A stretch of 64,000 nucleotides of DNA from Halomonas cupida (lineage in GTDB: Bacteria > Pseudomonadota > Gammaproteobacteria > Pseudomonadales > Halomonadaceae). Below are positions 56,804 through 64,000 of the stretch, one piece after another. The stretch is from assembly GCF_900142755.1 (NCBI RefSeq), contig NZ_FRCA01000007.1, forward strand, positions 62,001 through 126,000, in the 5' to 3' direction. A program made the translations under genes and the position numbers. Within the stretch, counting starts at the first letter, position 1; the number at the start of each line of letters is the position of its first letter. Below the pieces are notes generated by a model, which ran no database searches, was not told where the DNA came from, and saw only the letters and a program-made list of their open reading frames with translations.

Positions 56804-57820
56804 ATGGTGGCAGAGTCGACCGGCAAGACAGAGACCAATCAGGCTCCGACCACGGTGCCTGAACAATTTGCCATCACCGCCCGGGGTGCGCTTCCCAGCG
56901 AAGACGAAGCGCGCATGCTCGCAACCCTGATTGGTCAGGTAGTTCGTCAGTTCAGCCGTGTATTTGATCTATCCCAGCTGGACGGAGTGACAGTTGCCGA
57001 GGATTACGCTCAAGCACTGGCTGAACTAGATCGCGGCTACGAGAGCAATCACCCCCTCACTCCGTCGGAAGGGGCTGTCGTTGGCGTCGCGATGACGCCA
57101 TCAGTGCTCCGCGATGGCATGCTGAAAAGCCATATCGTCGTCAATGCCCAGTACCTCTGGCCACTTCTGGATGACACCCACCCTGATTTCCAGTCGGCGC
57201 TGCACATCGTGGCCCACGAGTGCGCACATGTCGAGATTACCGGCAAGTTTGAGGCAGCTATCCCAGGCGTACTTTTGCGTAAACGCTTTACGGACATACG
57301 TGACAGGGCCCGCAGCGATGTGATCATAGCATGCTGGGATGAGTATGCAGCCACGCTCCTTAGCGCTGGTTTCGGAGAAGATCCTACAGAAGCTTATGAA
57401 GCAACGCTGATCACACACATGGGCACAGCACGTCAGGAAGCCAACGAATCAATCAAGGCTTATCGCTTACACAGTGGAGTGGAAAAGGTTTACTGCGAAG
57501 TTTACCGAGCCTACGGTAACTTGCTGAAATACGCAGCCTATTATCTCGGAAACCTAGCTGGACACGGCTTAGAGTTGTCCCAAAGGCCGAATTTTGAAGC
57601 AACACTCGCTGGCCATTGGTTTGAAGCGTATTTCCACCGGTTGGACGAAGCTTGCTACACAATAGCGGCCCAGTACGGCACATGGCAGGACCATGGTGTT
57701 TTTGAGGTTATAGGAGACATTGCGGACGATATGGTCGCTGAAGGCGGTATCCTGTGCACATCACTCCAGGACGGCGGCCTCTACCTAGACATACCGTATA
57801 TGCCGGAGACAGTACCCTGA
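56804..57820 (+). CDS. HExxH zinc-metalloprotease-like protein
   Basis: 338 residues from ATG 56804, after AGAGGAATC. HIVAHECAHVE at about residues 134-144 is an HExxH zinc motif; a Glu in CWDEYAATLL some 35 residues later could be the third ligand, as in gluzincins. The rest is helical and not recognised (VYRAYGNLLKYAAYYLGNLA). No signal peptide or membrane segment, so a cytoplasmic peptidase is likely. It lies between repeat R2 and the zinc-ribbon gene, and GC is moderate. A defence-linked protease is possible but unproven. Confidence 0.75.
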   Translation: MVAESTGKTETNQAPTTVPEQFAITARGALPSEDEARMLATLIGQVVRQFSRVFDLSQLDGVTVAEDYAQALAELDRGYESNHPLTPSEGAVVGVAMTPSVLRDGMLKSHIVVNAQYLWPLLDDTHPDFQSALHIVAHECAHVEITGKFEAAIPGVLLRKRFTDIRDRARSDVIIACWDEYAATLLSAGFGEDPTEAYEATLITHMGTARQEANESIKAYRLHSGVEKVYCEVYRAYGNLLKYAAYYLGNLAGHGLELSQRPNFEATLAGHWFEAYFHRLDEACYTIAAQYGTWQDHGVFEVIGDIADDMVAEGGILCTSLQDGGLYLDIPYMPETVP

Positions 57821-57990
57821 TGATGAAACTCAAGTTGTTCCAATAAAAGGAGGAGGCTGGCGTATCTGACTGAAGAAAGTGTGAACTCGGTGAGATGTTG
57901 CTGTGCCCCATTTGCTCAATGTCGGCACGATTTCCTCCTAGAGTGATCGTTCACCATAAAGACATGAAAGGTCCCATAATGACTGAGTTC

Positions 57991-58076
57991 GACCCAAAGC
58001 GGCCCTTCCGGCAAAGGCAGCAAGCAAGTTCATTGAGGATAGGTGGCATGCACGATGATCGGTGTTATGCAGCCTA
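57991..58076 (+). repeat. partial third copy of the GACCC-AAGCGGCC repeat
   Basis: GACCCAAAGCGGCCCTTCCG matches the front of copies A and B; GTTATGC at 58064-58070 matches their attC-type core, while the AT-rich part and the hairpin tail are absent. GTTATGC opens the unit with the zinc-ribbon and membrane genes. Confidence 0.6.
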
Positions 58077-58209
58077 GCCATACGAATAGGATGAGAAGTG
58101 GACGAGCGCGCAGCATAAAATTGTTTGCCGTGCGTACGCGTTCAAGAGGCATATCAAGCATGCTATATAATATCTATTAGAAGCTAAGATTAACCTAAGG
58201 AGGTTATAT

Positions 58210-58377
58210 ATGGCTGAGGTCCAATATGAATGCTCGAAGTGTGGGAGGTCCTCCTCATTTGAGACGGATGGCGCCAGGATGTTTTTGCTTGACGATGACA
58301 CGCCGAGACCGCCGACCTACGTTGTTGACTGCCCGCATTGTGAAGCAACAAATACGGTCACAGTTCAAAATGAGTGA
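58210..58377 (+). CDS. 55-residue zinc-ribbon protein
   Basis: Encodes MAEVQYECSKCGRSSSFETD and ends DCPHCEATNTVTVQNE. Two CxxC pairs (CSKC at residues 8-11 and CPHC near 41-44) form a zinc ribbon. AGGAGG precedes the ATG by seven bases. Its stop overlaps the next ATG (ATGAGTGA), so the membrane protein is translationally coupled to it. I know no named family; small zinc ribbons often bind nucleic acid or act as adaptors. Confidence 0.72.
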   Translation: MAEVQYECSKCGRSSSFETDGARMFLLDDDTPRPPTYVVDCPHCEATNTVTVQNE

Positions 58378-58792
58378 TGGGCCGATGAAGGGTAGCGCAC
58401 GGCAGCCTACTGAAGATGAAGTCTTTTATCGGCAATGGGGATACGAGACCGTAAAGGCGAATATCTCAACTGCTAACGATGTGCTGCGGCTTCTGATAAC
58501 CATGAATGTTGCTCTGTTGGGTGGCGGAGCTGCCTTTCTACACGAATCAACGATCACTGATGGTTTCCGGATAGTACTGCTTGTCGCTTTCTTCATCGCC
58601 TTGGCAACTGCTCTAATTGGAGTTTACCCAAAAGAGACAAAGATTGATGCAAGAATCCCAGCGGATGTAAAACAGCACAAAGAATCAGTATTGCAGCGCA
58701 AGCGATTGTTTTTAAAGCTGGCTGCTGGGTTTACTCTGGCGGGTTTGCTGTTATCGATTTTCGCCGTCACTGGGTTGAATATATGTCTCTAA
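58370..58792 (+). CDS. small three-segment membrane protein
   Basis: 140 residues from ATG 58370, which lies inside the end of the zinc-ribbon gene; the frame continues upstream to 58226 but the overlap argues for 58370. Membrane segments at about residues 42-60 (LLITMNVALLGGGAAF), 66-86 (IVLLVAFFIALATALIGVY) and 116-136 (FTLAGLLLSIFAVTGL). The two-gene pair sits alone in one attC-bounded unit directly before the ABC-ATPase cassette, so it might be an effector or anchor for a defence system. No family is recognised. Confidence 0.75.
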   Translation: MSDGPMKGSARQPTEDEVFYRQWGYETVKANISTANDVLRLLITMNVALLGGGAAFLHESTITDGFRIVLLVAFFIALATALIGVYPKETKIDARIPADVKQHKESVLQRKRLFLKLAAGFTLAGLLLSIFAVTGLNICL

Positions 58793-58855
58793 CAATTTTT
58801 GTACACGGACAAATTTCCGCTTTGTTCCAGTTTTCCAGTGAGCAAGACGTTATGC
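58787..58855 (+). other. attC-like site between the membrane protein and the AAA cassette
   Basis: CTCTAAC (overlapping the stop codon) to GTTATGC. The arms CGGACAAATT and CTTTGTTCC pair with one bulge. GTTATGC is exactly the complement of GCATAAC that opens the next site at 61536, as expected for the front core of the AAA cassette. Confidence 0.75.
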
Positions 58856-58904
58856 AATGAAGCATCTCTTCAACGAAATGCATTGTTACGACGCAGGAAG
58901 TTAA

Positions 58905-61526
58905 ATGGCCCTCCTCAATGATATTTTAGAGTGGACTCAATCCCGTCCGTCCTGGGAGCGGGATGCGTGCCGGCGCCTCCTCCAAAAAGAAGACGGATTG
59001 GAGGCAGTCGACTACTCCGAACTCTACACACTTCTCAAGGAGGGAAATGGCATAGAGGTCGACAATGCCGTGGCGGCGGTACCATTGACTAGGGAGCACC
59101 TTCCTGCTGAACGCGCTCCTGGAGAGACTGTTACTCTTGTTGCGTTGCGTGATCTTAATGACGTCAATCAGATCCCAAACGACCACGAGCTGACTTTCTC
59201 GGAAGCCGGAATGACCGTGATCTATGGAGGAAACGGTGCCGGTAAGTCTGGGTATGCACGTGTCATGAAAAGAGCTTGCCGCGCCAGAGAGCAATCTGAC
59301 CCTATTCACCCAAATGCAAACAATCCCGCAGCTGCAACAAAGGAACCGACAGCCAAATTCGATGTAAGAGTATCGGGTGCTTTGAAAGAGGTCGAATGGT
59401 CACGCGACGCGACACCGCCAGATCGTCTCTCCACAATTTCTGTCTTCGATTCGAAGTGCGCTCGCTCATACATTACGGCGGAGAAAGATGTCGCTTACCT
59501 TCCTTACGGGCTCGATATCCTTGAAAACCTCGCAAACCATGTTCTTCCGACACTCTCGGAGAAGCTCGAAACGGAAATCTCGGGAATTGACGTCAACAAG
59601 TTCCCATTCGACCATCTCCTTGGTGGTACAGAAGTTGGAAAAGTCATCGAAGGTCTTTCCGCCAAGTCAGACGTGGATGCGATTACTTCTCTTGGAACAC
59701 TGACAGAAGCCGGCACCAGGCGTATCACCGAGCTCGAAACAGCTCTTAAGGAAATCAATCCTCTGGCCAAAGCTGAGGAATTTCGTCTTTCGTCGATGCG
59801 GTTGAAGGCCTACGCAGAAAAACTGTCCAGACCACTCATCTGGGTCAGCGATCAGGCAGTTGAAAAGCTCCAGAAACTCGATGAAGAGAAGAGAACCGCT
59901 GAGGCCGTCGAAAAGGAGGCAGCGGACGCGCTGCGTGCTGGTGAGGAATTGCTTCCGGGAACGGGAGATCAGACTTGGAAATTTCTGTTTGAAGCCGCAA
60001 GACGCTACTTTACTGAAGCAGCGTATCCGGGCGAGAAGTTCCCGGCGTCTGCCGAGGGAAAAGTCTGTCCTCTGTGTCAAGAAAACTTGCCGAAAACCGC
60101 GAATCAGCGCCTGAACCGGTTTGAGGAGTATATAGAGAACGATGCTGCGAAGGCTGCCGACGCAGCTCGCAAGAAGGTCGAGACAGCTAAGAGAAGAATC
60201 GAAGAGGCTAATCTGAAGATTGGCGCTGACGAAGCCCTAAGGGATGAACTAAAGGCGCTGGATGGATCGATAGCCCAAGCAATCACAGAGCTCCAAGATT
60301 CGATTGATTCCCGAAGGCACTCGATGCTCAATTGCTTGAGAACATCAGAATGGAACGATATGCCCGGTCTAATCGAATCGCCGAGAGTACGAGTTCGGCA
60401 GCTTGCCGCTCATCAGCTTAAGGGATATCGGAGGCTGGTGAGAGCCGCGGACGAAGAGACGCGGAACAAGCTCGACAAGGAACTGAGAGAACTCTCTGCG
60501 AGGCAAAGTCTGGCCAAGAGCTTGAAGGGAGTCATCGCGTTGCTTGAGCGGATGAAAAAGAAGGCTACGCTTGAAACTTGCCGACCAAAGCTAAAGACCC
60601 GTCCGATTTCTGACAAATCGAAGGAATTGGCCTCGGCCGCAGTCACCGAGGAACTCCGGAAGGCCCTTGATGAAGAATTCAACGCCTTGGGCATAGGGCA
60701 TATCAAAACGAAGCTTAAGGAGAGAAGTTCCCGGGGAAAGATGCTCCATCAGCTACTGCTTGATCTGCCAACTACGAACAAAATATACGAGATATTGAGC
60801 GAAGGTGAACAGCGTGCCGTCGCCCTTGGTTCGTTTTTCGCGGAATTATCGTTGGCGGATCACTCGTGCGGAATCGTTTTTGATGATCCAGTCTCTTCAC
60901 TGGATCATAAGAGAAGAGGGCGAGTCGCAAAACGCATGGTTAAGGAAGCAAGCGCTCGGCAGGTGATTGTGTTCACCCATGACGTCGTGTTTCTGGAGCA
61001 ATTGCGCACTGAGTGTAAGCACGCGTCAATCGATCCAGAAATTACTAGCCTCGAACGTGTGGGTATGAGTGTAGGGATTGTCACGCCGGGATTGCCGTGG
61101 GTGCACAAAAGCTTCGGGGACCGCATCGATGCACTGGAAAAGGCTCAAAAGGCTTTTGAGAAGTTGCCGTGGCCGCCCGAGCCTTCTGAAGAACTTGCAG
61201 GACAAATTACCCGACAGTATAGTTTTCTGCGGGCCACGATTGAGCGTGTAGTTCAAGACCATTTTCTCAATGGAACGGTTCAGCGATTCAGAGACTATAT
61301 CGAGGTAAAGCGCTTAGCAGAGGTGGTTGGTCTTCAACAAACCGAGGTGGACGAGTTATTCCGGCTCAATCAAAGATGCCACGATGTCGTAGAAGCCCAT
61401 GATCCTGCTTCCGCGAAGGACGATCCGCCTCCTACGCCAGGTGAACTCAAGCAAGATATTGCCGATCTTCGAGCACTCGTGAATACAGTAAAAACTCGAC
61501 GGAAGGCTGCGAAGAGTGCTCCGTAG
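58905..61526 (+). CDS. AAA_13-type ABC ATPase with zinc hook and HEPN-like tail (RloC/PrrC-like)
   Basis: 873 residues. Walker A GGNGAGKS at 108-115; a coiled coil interrupted by CPLC (about residue 390, zinc-hook type, GKVCPLCQENLP); ABC signature LSEGEQRAVALGSFF (about 626); Walker B GIVFDDPVSSLDH (about 650); H-loop VIVFTHDVVF (about 685). The C-terminal region after residue 770 has RATIE and, 46-52 residues later, HDVVEAHD, an arrangement like the RxxxE...H residues of the PrrC/RloC anticodon nucleases. RloC-type proteins cut tRNA on phage attack. The match is by motif only. The ATG follows CAGGAAG and the gene fills a complete cassette. Confidence 0.8.
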   Translation: MALLNDILEWTQSRPSWERDACRRLLQKEDGLEAVDYSELYTLLKEGNGIEVDNAVAAVPLTREHLPAERAPGETVTLVALRDLNDVNQIPNDHELTFSEAGMTVIYGGNGAGKSGYARVMKRACRAREQSDPIHPNANNPAAATKEPTAKFDVRVSGALKEVEWSRDATPPDRLSTISVFDSKCARSYITAEKDVAYLPYGLDILENLANHVLPTLSEKLETEISGIDVNKFPFDHLLGGTEVGKVIEGLSAKSDVDAITSLGTLTEAGTRRITELETALKEINPLAKAEEFRLSSMRLKAYAEKLSRPLIWVSDQAVEKLQKLDEEKRTAEAVEKEAADALRAGEELLPGTGDQTWKFLFEAARRYFTEAAYPGEKFPASAEGKVCPLCQENLPKTANQRLNRFEEYIENDAAKAADAARKKVETAKRRIEEANLKIGADEALRDELKALDGSIAQAITELQDSIDSRRHSMLNCLRTSEWNDMPGLIESPRVRVRQLAAHQLKGYRRLVRAADEETRNKLDKELRELSARQSLAKSLKGVIALLERMKKKATLETCRPKLKTRPISDKSKELASAAVTEELRKALDEEFNALGIGHIKTKLKERSSRGKMLHQLLLDLPTTNKIYEILSEGEQRAVALGSFFAELSLADHSCGIVFDDPVSSLDHKRRGRVAKRMVKEASARQVIVFTHDVVFLEQLRTECKHASIDPEITSLERVGMSVGIVTPGLPWVHKSFGDRIDALEKAQKAFEKLPWPPEPSEELAGQITRQYSFLRATIERVVQDHFLNGTVQRFRDYIEVKRLAEVVGLQQTEVDELFRLNQRCHDVVEAHDPASAKDDPPPTPGELKQDIADLRALVNTVKTRRKAAKSAP

Positions 61527-61535
61527 CAAAGTTGT

Positions 61536-61615
61536 GCATAACAACGTCATCAACTCTGACGGGCAAAAGTGGCGCTTCGCATGCTTTTGCTCGCCGGTTA
61601 TGGTGGGCGTTATAT
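61536..61615 (+). other. attC-like site after the AAA cassette
   Basis: GCATAAC (61536-61542) to GTTATAT (61609-61615). The inner arms CGGGCAAAAG and CTTTTGCTCG pair at 9 of 10 positions around a 14-base loop, and the outer boxes pair too. It is the best-formed attC-like site in the window. Its left box complements the core at 58849, and its core opens the DUF2971 unit. Confidence 0.8.
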
Positions 61616-61791
61616 CAGTGCTGGCTGAACGCCCGTTCTTGGCCGAATGCTGATCTTAAGGATAACCTGATGGAAGAGGCAACTGACGACCCTGAGCAGA
61701 CATGAGAGATTTCTCAGGCAATCCAAATGCCTGCCTAATATGAGAATTTATCTATTCGATTGTAAGTAGTACAGAGAGAAGGCGAGGAAGG

Positions 61792-62655
61792 ATGTCTGAA
61801 ATTATTCAGCGGTATATGGACCTACCTAAATTTGCAAGCCTTATTCAAACTAGGGCTCTTTATCTCGCAAAAATGTCAGCCTTTGAGGATGCCTTAGAAG
61901 GTGGGCTAACTGTCGGTGATTTTTTTAAAACATCGAACTCTCCAGCAATCATTGACTTGGCATTAAATGGTGCATGGCCTTCAGCTAACGAAAAATCTGC
62001 AGCGAGAGTCACTCGGCTCGAGGATTTTGAGACGGCACACAACGAGATTGAGAGAAGGTTATTTGACACACCGTTTGGTTCATATCCTTGTGATGAAGCT
62101 GAAAGACTATTTCCTGCCTGCAAAGAATGGTTGTACGTAAGCTGCTGGCACCAATCAGAGCATGAATGTGCGGCTATGTGGAAGTTATACGGTCAAGATA
62201 AGAACTCAGTGTGTATATTTTCAACTAATGAACGATTAGAAGCTGCTATAGCCCCTGTTTTTTCATGTAATATGTTGGAAATCCAGCGAGTAAGCTATAT
62301 CGATCACATCAATGATAACTTCTCCGGCAACCCGCTAGATCCCTTCATAGCCAAATCGAAGCCATACGCTTTTGAGCGAGAGTGTAGAGTAGTAGCTTGG
62401 AACTCAAATATAGATCTCTCAAAGACTCCAAAAAGTGATGAATCTGGACGTTTGTTCGAGGTTAACCTAGAGCAAATGATTCATAAAGTGGTAGTTTCTC
62501 CACACGCAGACCCTTGGTTTAAGGATACGGTTAAAAGACTGTGTAATGACGCGAGTGTCAAAGTCGATATCGAAGATTCTGTTATGCGAATGCAGCCGAT
62601 AGCTGACGTTTATGATGCAATGACTTATTACAAGCCACGAAAACCGGGCGCGTGA
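61792..62655 (+). CDS. DUF2971 family protein
   Basis: 287 residues. The family features are visible: IQRYMDLPKFASLIQTRAL at the N-terminus, YVSCWHQSEHECAAMWKLYG (about residues 112-131, with CWxxxxHEsxxMWxxY), YAFERECRVVAW (about 195-206) and IHKVVVSPHADPWF (about 230). DUF2971 proteins are of unknown function and are common in mobile elements, some near defence genes. AAGGATG lies just upstream of the ATG. It occupies the unit after the attC-like site at 61536. Confidence 0.85.
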   Translation: MSEIIQRYMDLPKFASLIQTRALYLAKMSAFEDALEGGLTVGDFFKTSNSPAIIDLALNGAWPSANEKSAARVTRLEDFETAHNEIERRLFDTPFGSYPCDEAERLFPACKEWLYVSCWHQSEHECAAMWKLYGQDKNSVCIFSTNERLEAAIAPVFSCNMLEIQRVSYIDHINDNFSGNPLDPFIAKSKPYAFERECRVVAWNSNIDLSKTPKSDESGRLFEVNLEQMIHKVVVSPHADPWFKDTVKRLCNDASVKVDIEDSVMRMQPIADVYDAMTYYKPRKPGA

Positions 62656-62930
62656 GGCACACCATTTTATTTTGGCGCGATAATCAGGATTATCTGAACG
62701 TCCGAAACAGGAACGTCCATGCACAAGGTGCTATTGACTCTAAGCGGTCATTCTTGGGAATGCAGCAGAAGCGGGAATTTTGGCTATTCGCCCTAACGGA
62801 AATTAATAGAATAAAGAATCATAGATTGGGAGAATCTGGCAGGCTGCATTTTTCGGAACGAAGTGCCAGCATGTTCATTCAATCATAAAACGCGCCGTCT
62901 AAAACGCTGTTATAAATATAGGTAGTACAA
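62656..62930. other. gap between DUF2971 and the last gene, possible degraded attC
   Basis: No supported gene. CCCTAAC (62791-62797) and GTTATAA (62909-62915) could be the ends of a long, poorly folded attC; CTGGCA and TGCCAG pair in the middle. The short frame at 62652-62888 shows no family features. Confidence 0.3.
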
Positions 62931-64000
62931 GTGGAAACTTACGGAAAACAAATATTGGGTGTATTTTCTAACGAGAGGCGCCTACTGGGTGAGCTTGCTC
63001 ATACAGATTATACTGAAGAAGACATAAGGAAAAAGGTCTCATTTTTAGGCGGTAAGTTGGAGCTTTTTCTAAAAACTATAGTGTTCCCAGCAAGCAGTTC
63101 AAGCGGTAATCTAGTTTCTTTTATATCGAAAGCTAAAAATCAAGGTCTTCCCATTTCTGAATATCAGAAGCTTGATAGCTTTCGCAAGCTATATAATATT
63201 GCAAAGCATGAGCCTAATGCTTCCATAAGCTTGATCGAAACCACCAAAAAACTGGTGGATGCCAACGCGGCACTGAAGCAATTGATAGACTTAAACCTTG
63301 GATTGACCTCCTTGGTCGTTCGACCCCAGTCTAAACGGGTATTTTGGATTGCCGCATGGGACAATTTTGTTGGTGGAATTACGGAAATCCATATAATTAT
63401 TCCCGGAGTTTCTGAGCACTGGCTCGGCCCCCCAACTATGGATTCTATATATATTAATATTTCTGACTGGGGCGACTTCAAGTCTGACCTGAAAGAAGTT
63501 GGTGGGTTGCACTCTGGCTTTGGGATAATCCCAGAAAAACAAATAGAGTTGTTTGAAACCGATAGTGATTTTCTTGATTCATTTGCCTTCGAGGGTGAGT
63601 ATAGAGAATTGCTTTTGATTACAAGTAAGTTTGAGCGTCAACAAAGTCGCCATCCCCATCTACATAGAAATAATTCAAGTTACTCAACGCTTTTAGTGCT
63701 GTTGCTGGCGCTTATTGATGTCTTGCCTACAGTAGACACTTCTAAGCTTGCAGAAGAGATCAGAACACAAGCTGTTAACCTATATGGGTTGTCATCCGAC
63801 AGTCCAGAGCTTGATGAAAAAATTCATTTGCTCGTAGAAATGGCTAATATGGTTCCGAACTCGTTAATAGGTAGCGTTAAAGGACCTTTATGGCTCAGTC
63901 CTGAAAGGTTTGATGAAGAGAAAGGATCTGCCATCGCCAAGCACTCGTCTTTACCAATCATCGTTACCAAACATCTAGCTATCGCGATGGAGTGGAAAGT
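62931..64000 (+). CDS. unrecognised protein, open to the right edge
   Basis: A GTG at 62931 opens a frame with no stop through to base 64000 (more than 356 codons), so the gene is real but cut by the window. It begins METYGKQILGVFSNERRLLG. Residues about 85-95 read FRKLYNIAKHEP, an R...H helix of the kind seen in HEPN-like domains, and KLVDANAALKQLIDLNLGL follows; no family can be named. The second half shows YSTLLVLLLALIDVLPTVD, a hydrophobic helix. AT-rich, following a possible attC core (GTTATAA, 62909), in line with the other cassette genes. Confidence 0.75.
   Translation, partial: METYGKQILGVFSNERRLLGELAHTDYTEEDIRKKVSFLGGKLELFLKTIVFPASSSSGNLVSFISKAKNQGLPISEYQKLDSFRKLYNIAKHEPNASISLIETTKKLVDANAALKQLIDLNLGLTSLVVRPQSKRVFWIAAWDNFVGGITEIHIIIPGVSEHWLGPPTMDSIYINISDWGDFKSDLKEVGGLHSGFGIIPEKQIELFETDSDFLDSFAFEGEYRELLLITSKFERQQSRHPHLHRNNSSYSTLLVLLLALIDVLPTVDTSKLAEEIRTQAVNLYGLSSDSPELDEKIHLLVEMANMVPNSLIGSVKGPLWLSPERFDEEKGSAIAKHSSLPIIVTKHLAIAMEWK

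Noticed and set aside
62652..62888. 78-codon frame after DUF2971
   Set aside because: Compositionally odd, no ribosome-binding site, and it overlaps a possible attC; treated as non-coding.
48942..64000. integron integrase or other site-specific recombinase
   Set aside because: None was found on either strand in the window; the only mobile-element genes are short IS30 and IS5-type remnants at 40.9 and 43.0 kb.

Overview
The window looks like the chromosome of a moderately GC-rich gammaproteobacterium of the Halomonas type (Halomonadaceae). The evidence is the gene order tldE, darP, tldD, yhdP, rng, maf, mreDCB followed by gatCAB, the family-level look of these proteins, and the transporter-rich amino acid and polyamine gene sets after them. 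No rRNA, tRNA or CRISPR array was recognised.

Layout. Bases 1-16.5 kb are core genome: a partial exported DUF1254 protein, the TldD/TldE protease pair around DarP, a minus-strand envelope and cell-shape run (yhdP, rng, maf, mreD, mreC, mreB) and the GatCAB amidotransferase. Bases 16.6-33 kb are metabolic: an HTH-cupin regulator, an orphan fimbrial subunit, a LysR-linked M20 amidohydrolase / YfcC carrier / MLE-type epimerase operon, an aldehyde dehydrogenase and class III aminotransferase pair suited to amine catabolism, an NhaC-type antiporter, small enzymes and hemB. A structured repeat of about 171 bp with MITE-like ends occurs several times here and again at 41 kb. Bases 33.5-40.3 kb are one giant gene (about 2270 residues) with tandem modules and a C-terminal LysM domain.

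From 40.8 kb the region is accessory. It holds IS30 and IS5-type remnants, an exported mono-haem protein, and a run of small enzymes (GNAT, Nudix, DUF4256, GST, methyltransferase, VOC, GFA, NYN). In that run an ancestral methyltransferase-NYN pair was duplicated, and each copy then lost the opposite gene.

The most interesting part is 48.5-64 kb: AT-richer genes separated by integron attC-like sites. Two units (48942-49935 and 58849-61542) have a start core exactly complementary to the first conserved box of the site that ends them, which is the signature of a true gene cassette. Their cargo looks like phage defence: an HNH-Shedu fusion nuclease, a RloC/PrrC-like ABC ATPase with a zinc hook and HEPN-like tail, a DUF4209 protein with an RNxxAH motif, a DUF2971 protein, a zinc-ribbon plus membrane-protein pair, an HExxH protein and two unrecognised proteins. 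Two copies of a repeat of about 240 bp (48510 and 56358) precede the two clusters; ordinary chromosomal genes (an Asp-nucleophile hydrolase, its divergent CGNR regulator and an EamA exporter) lie between them. No integron integrase is in the window, so this is best described as an integrase-less attC cluster or the far part of a chromosomal integron.
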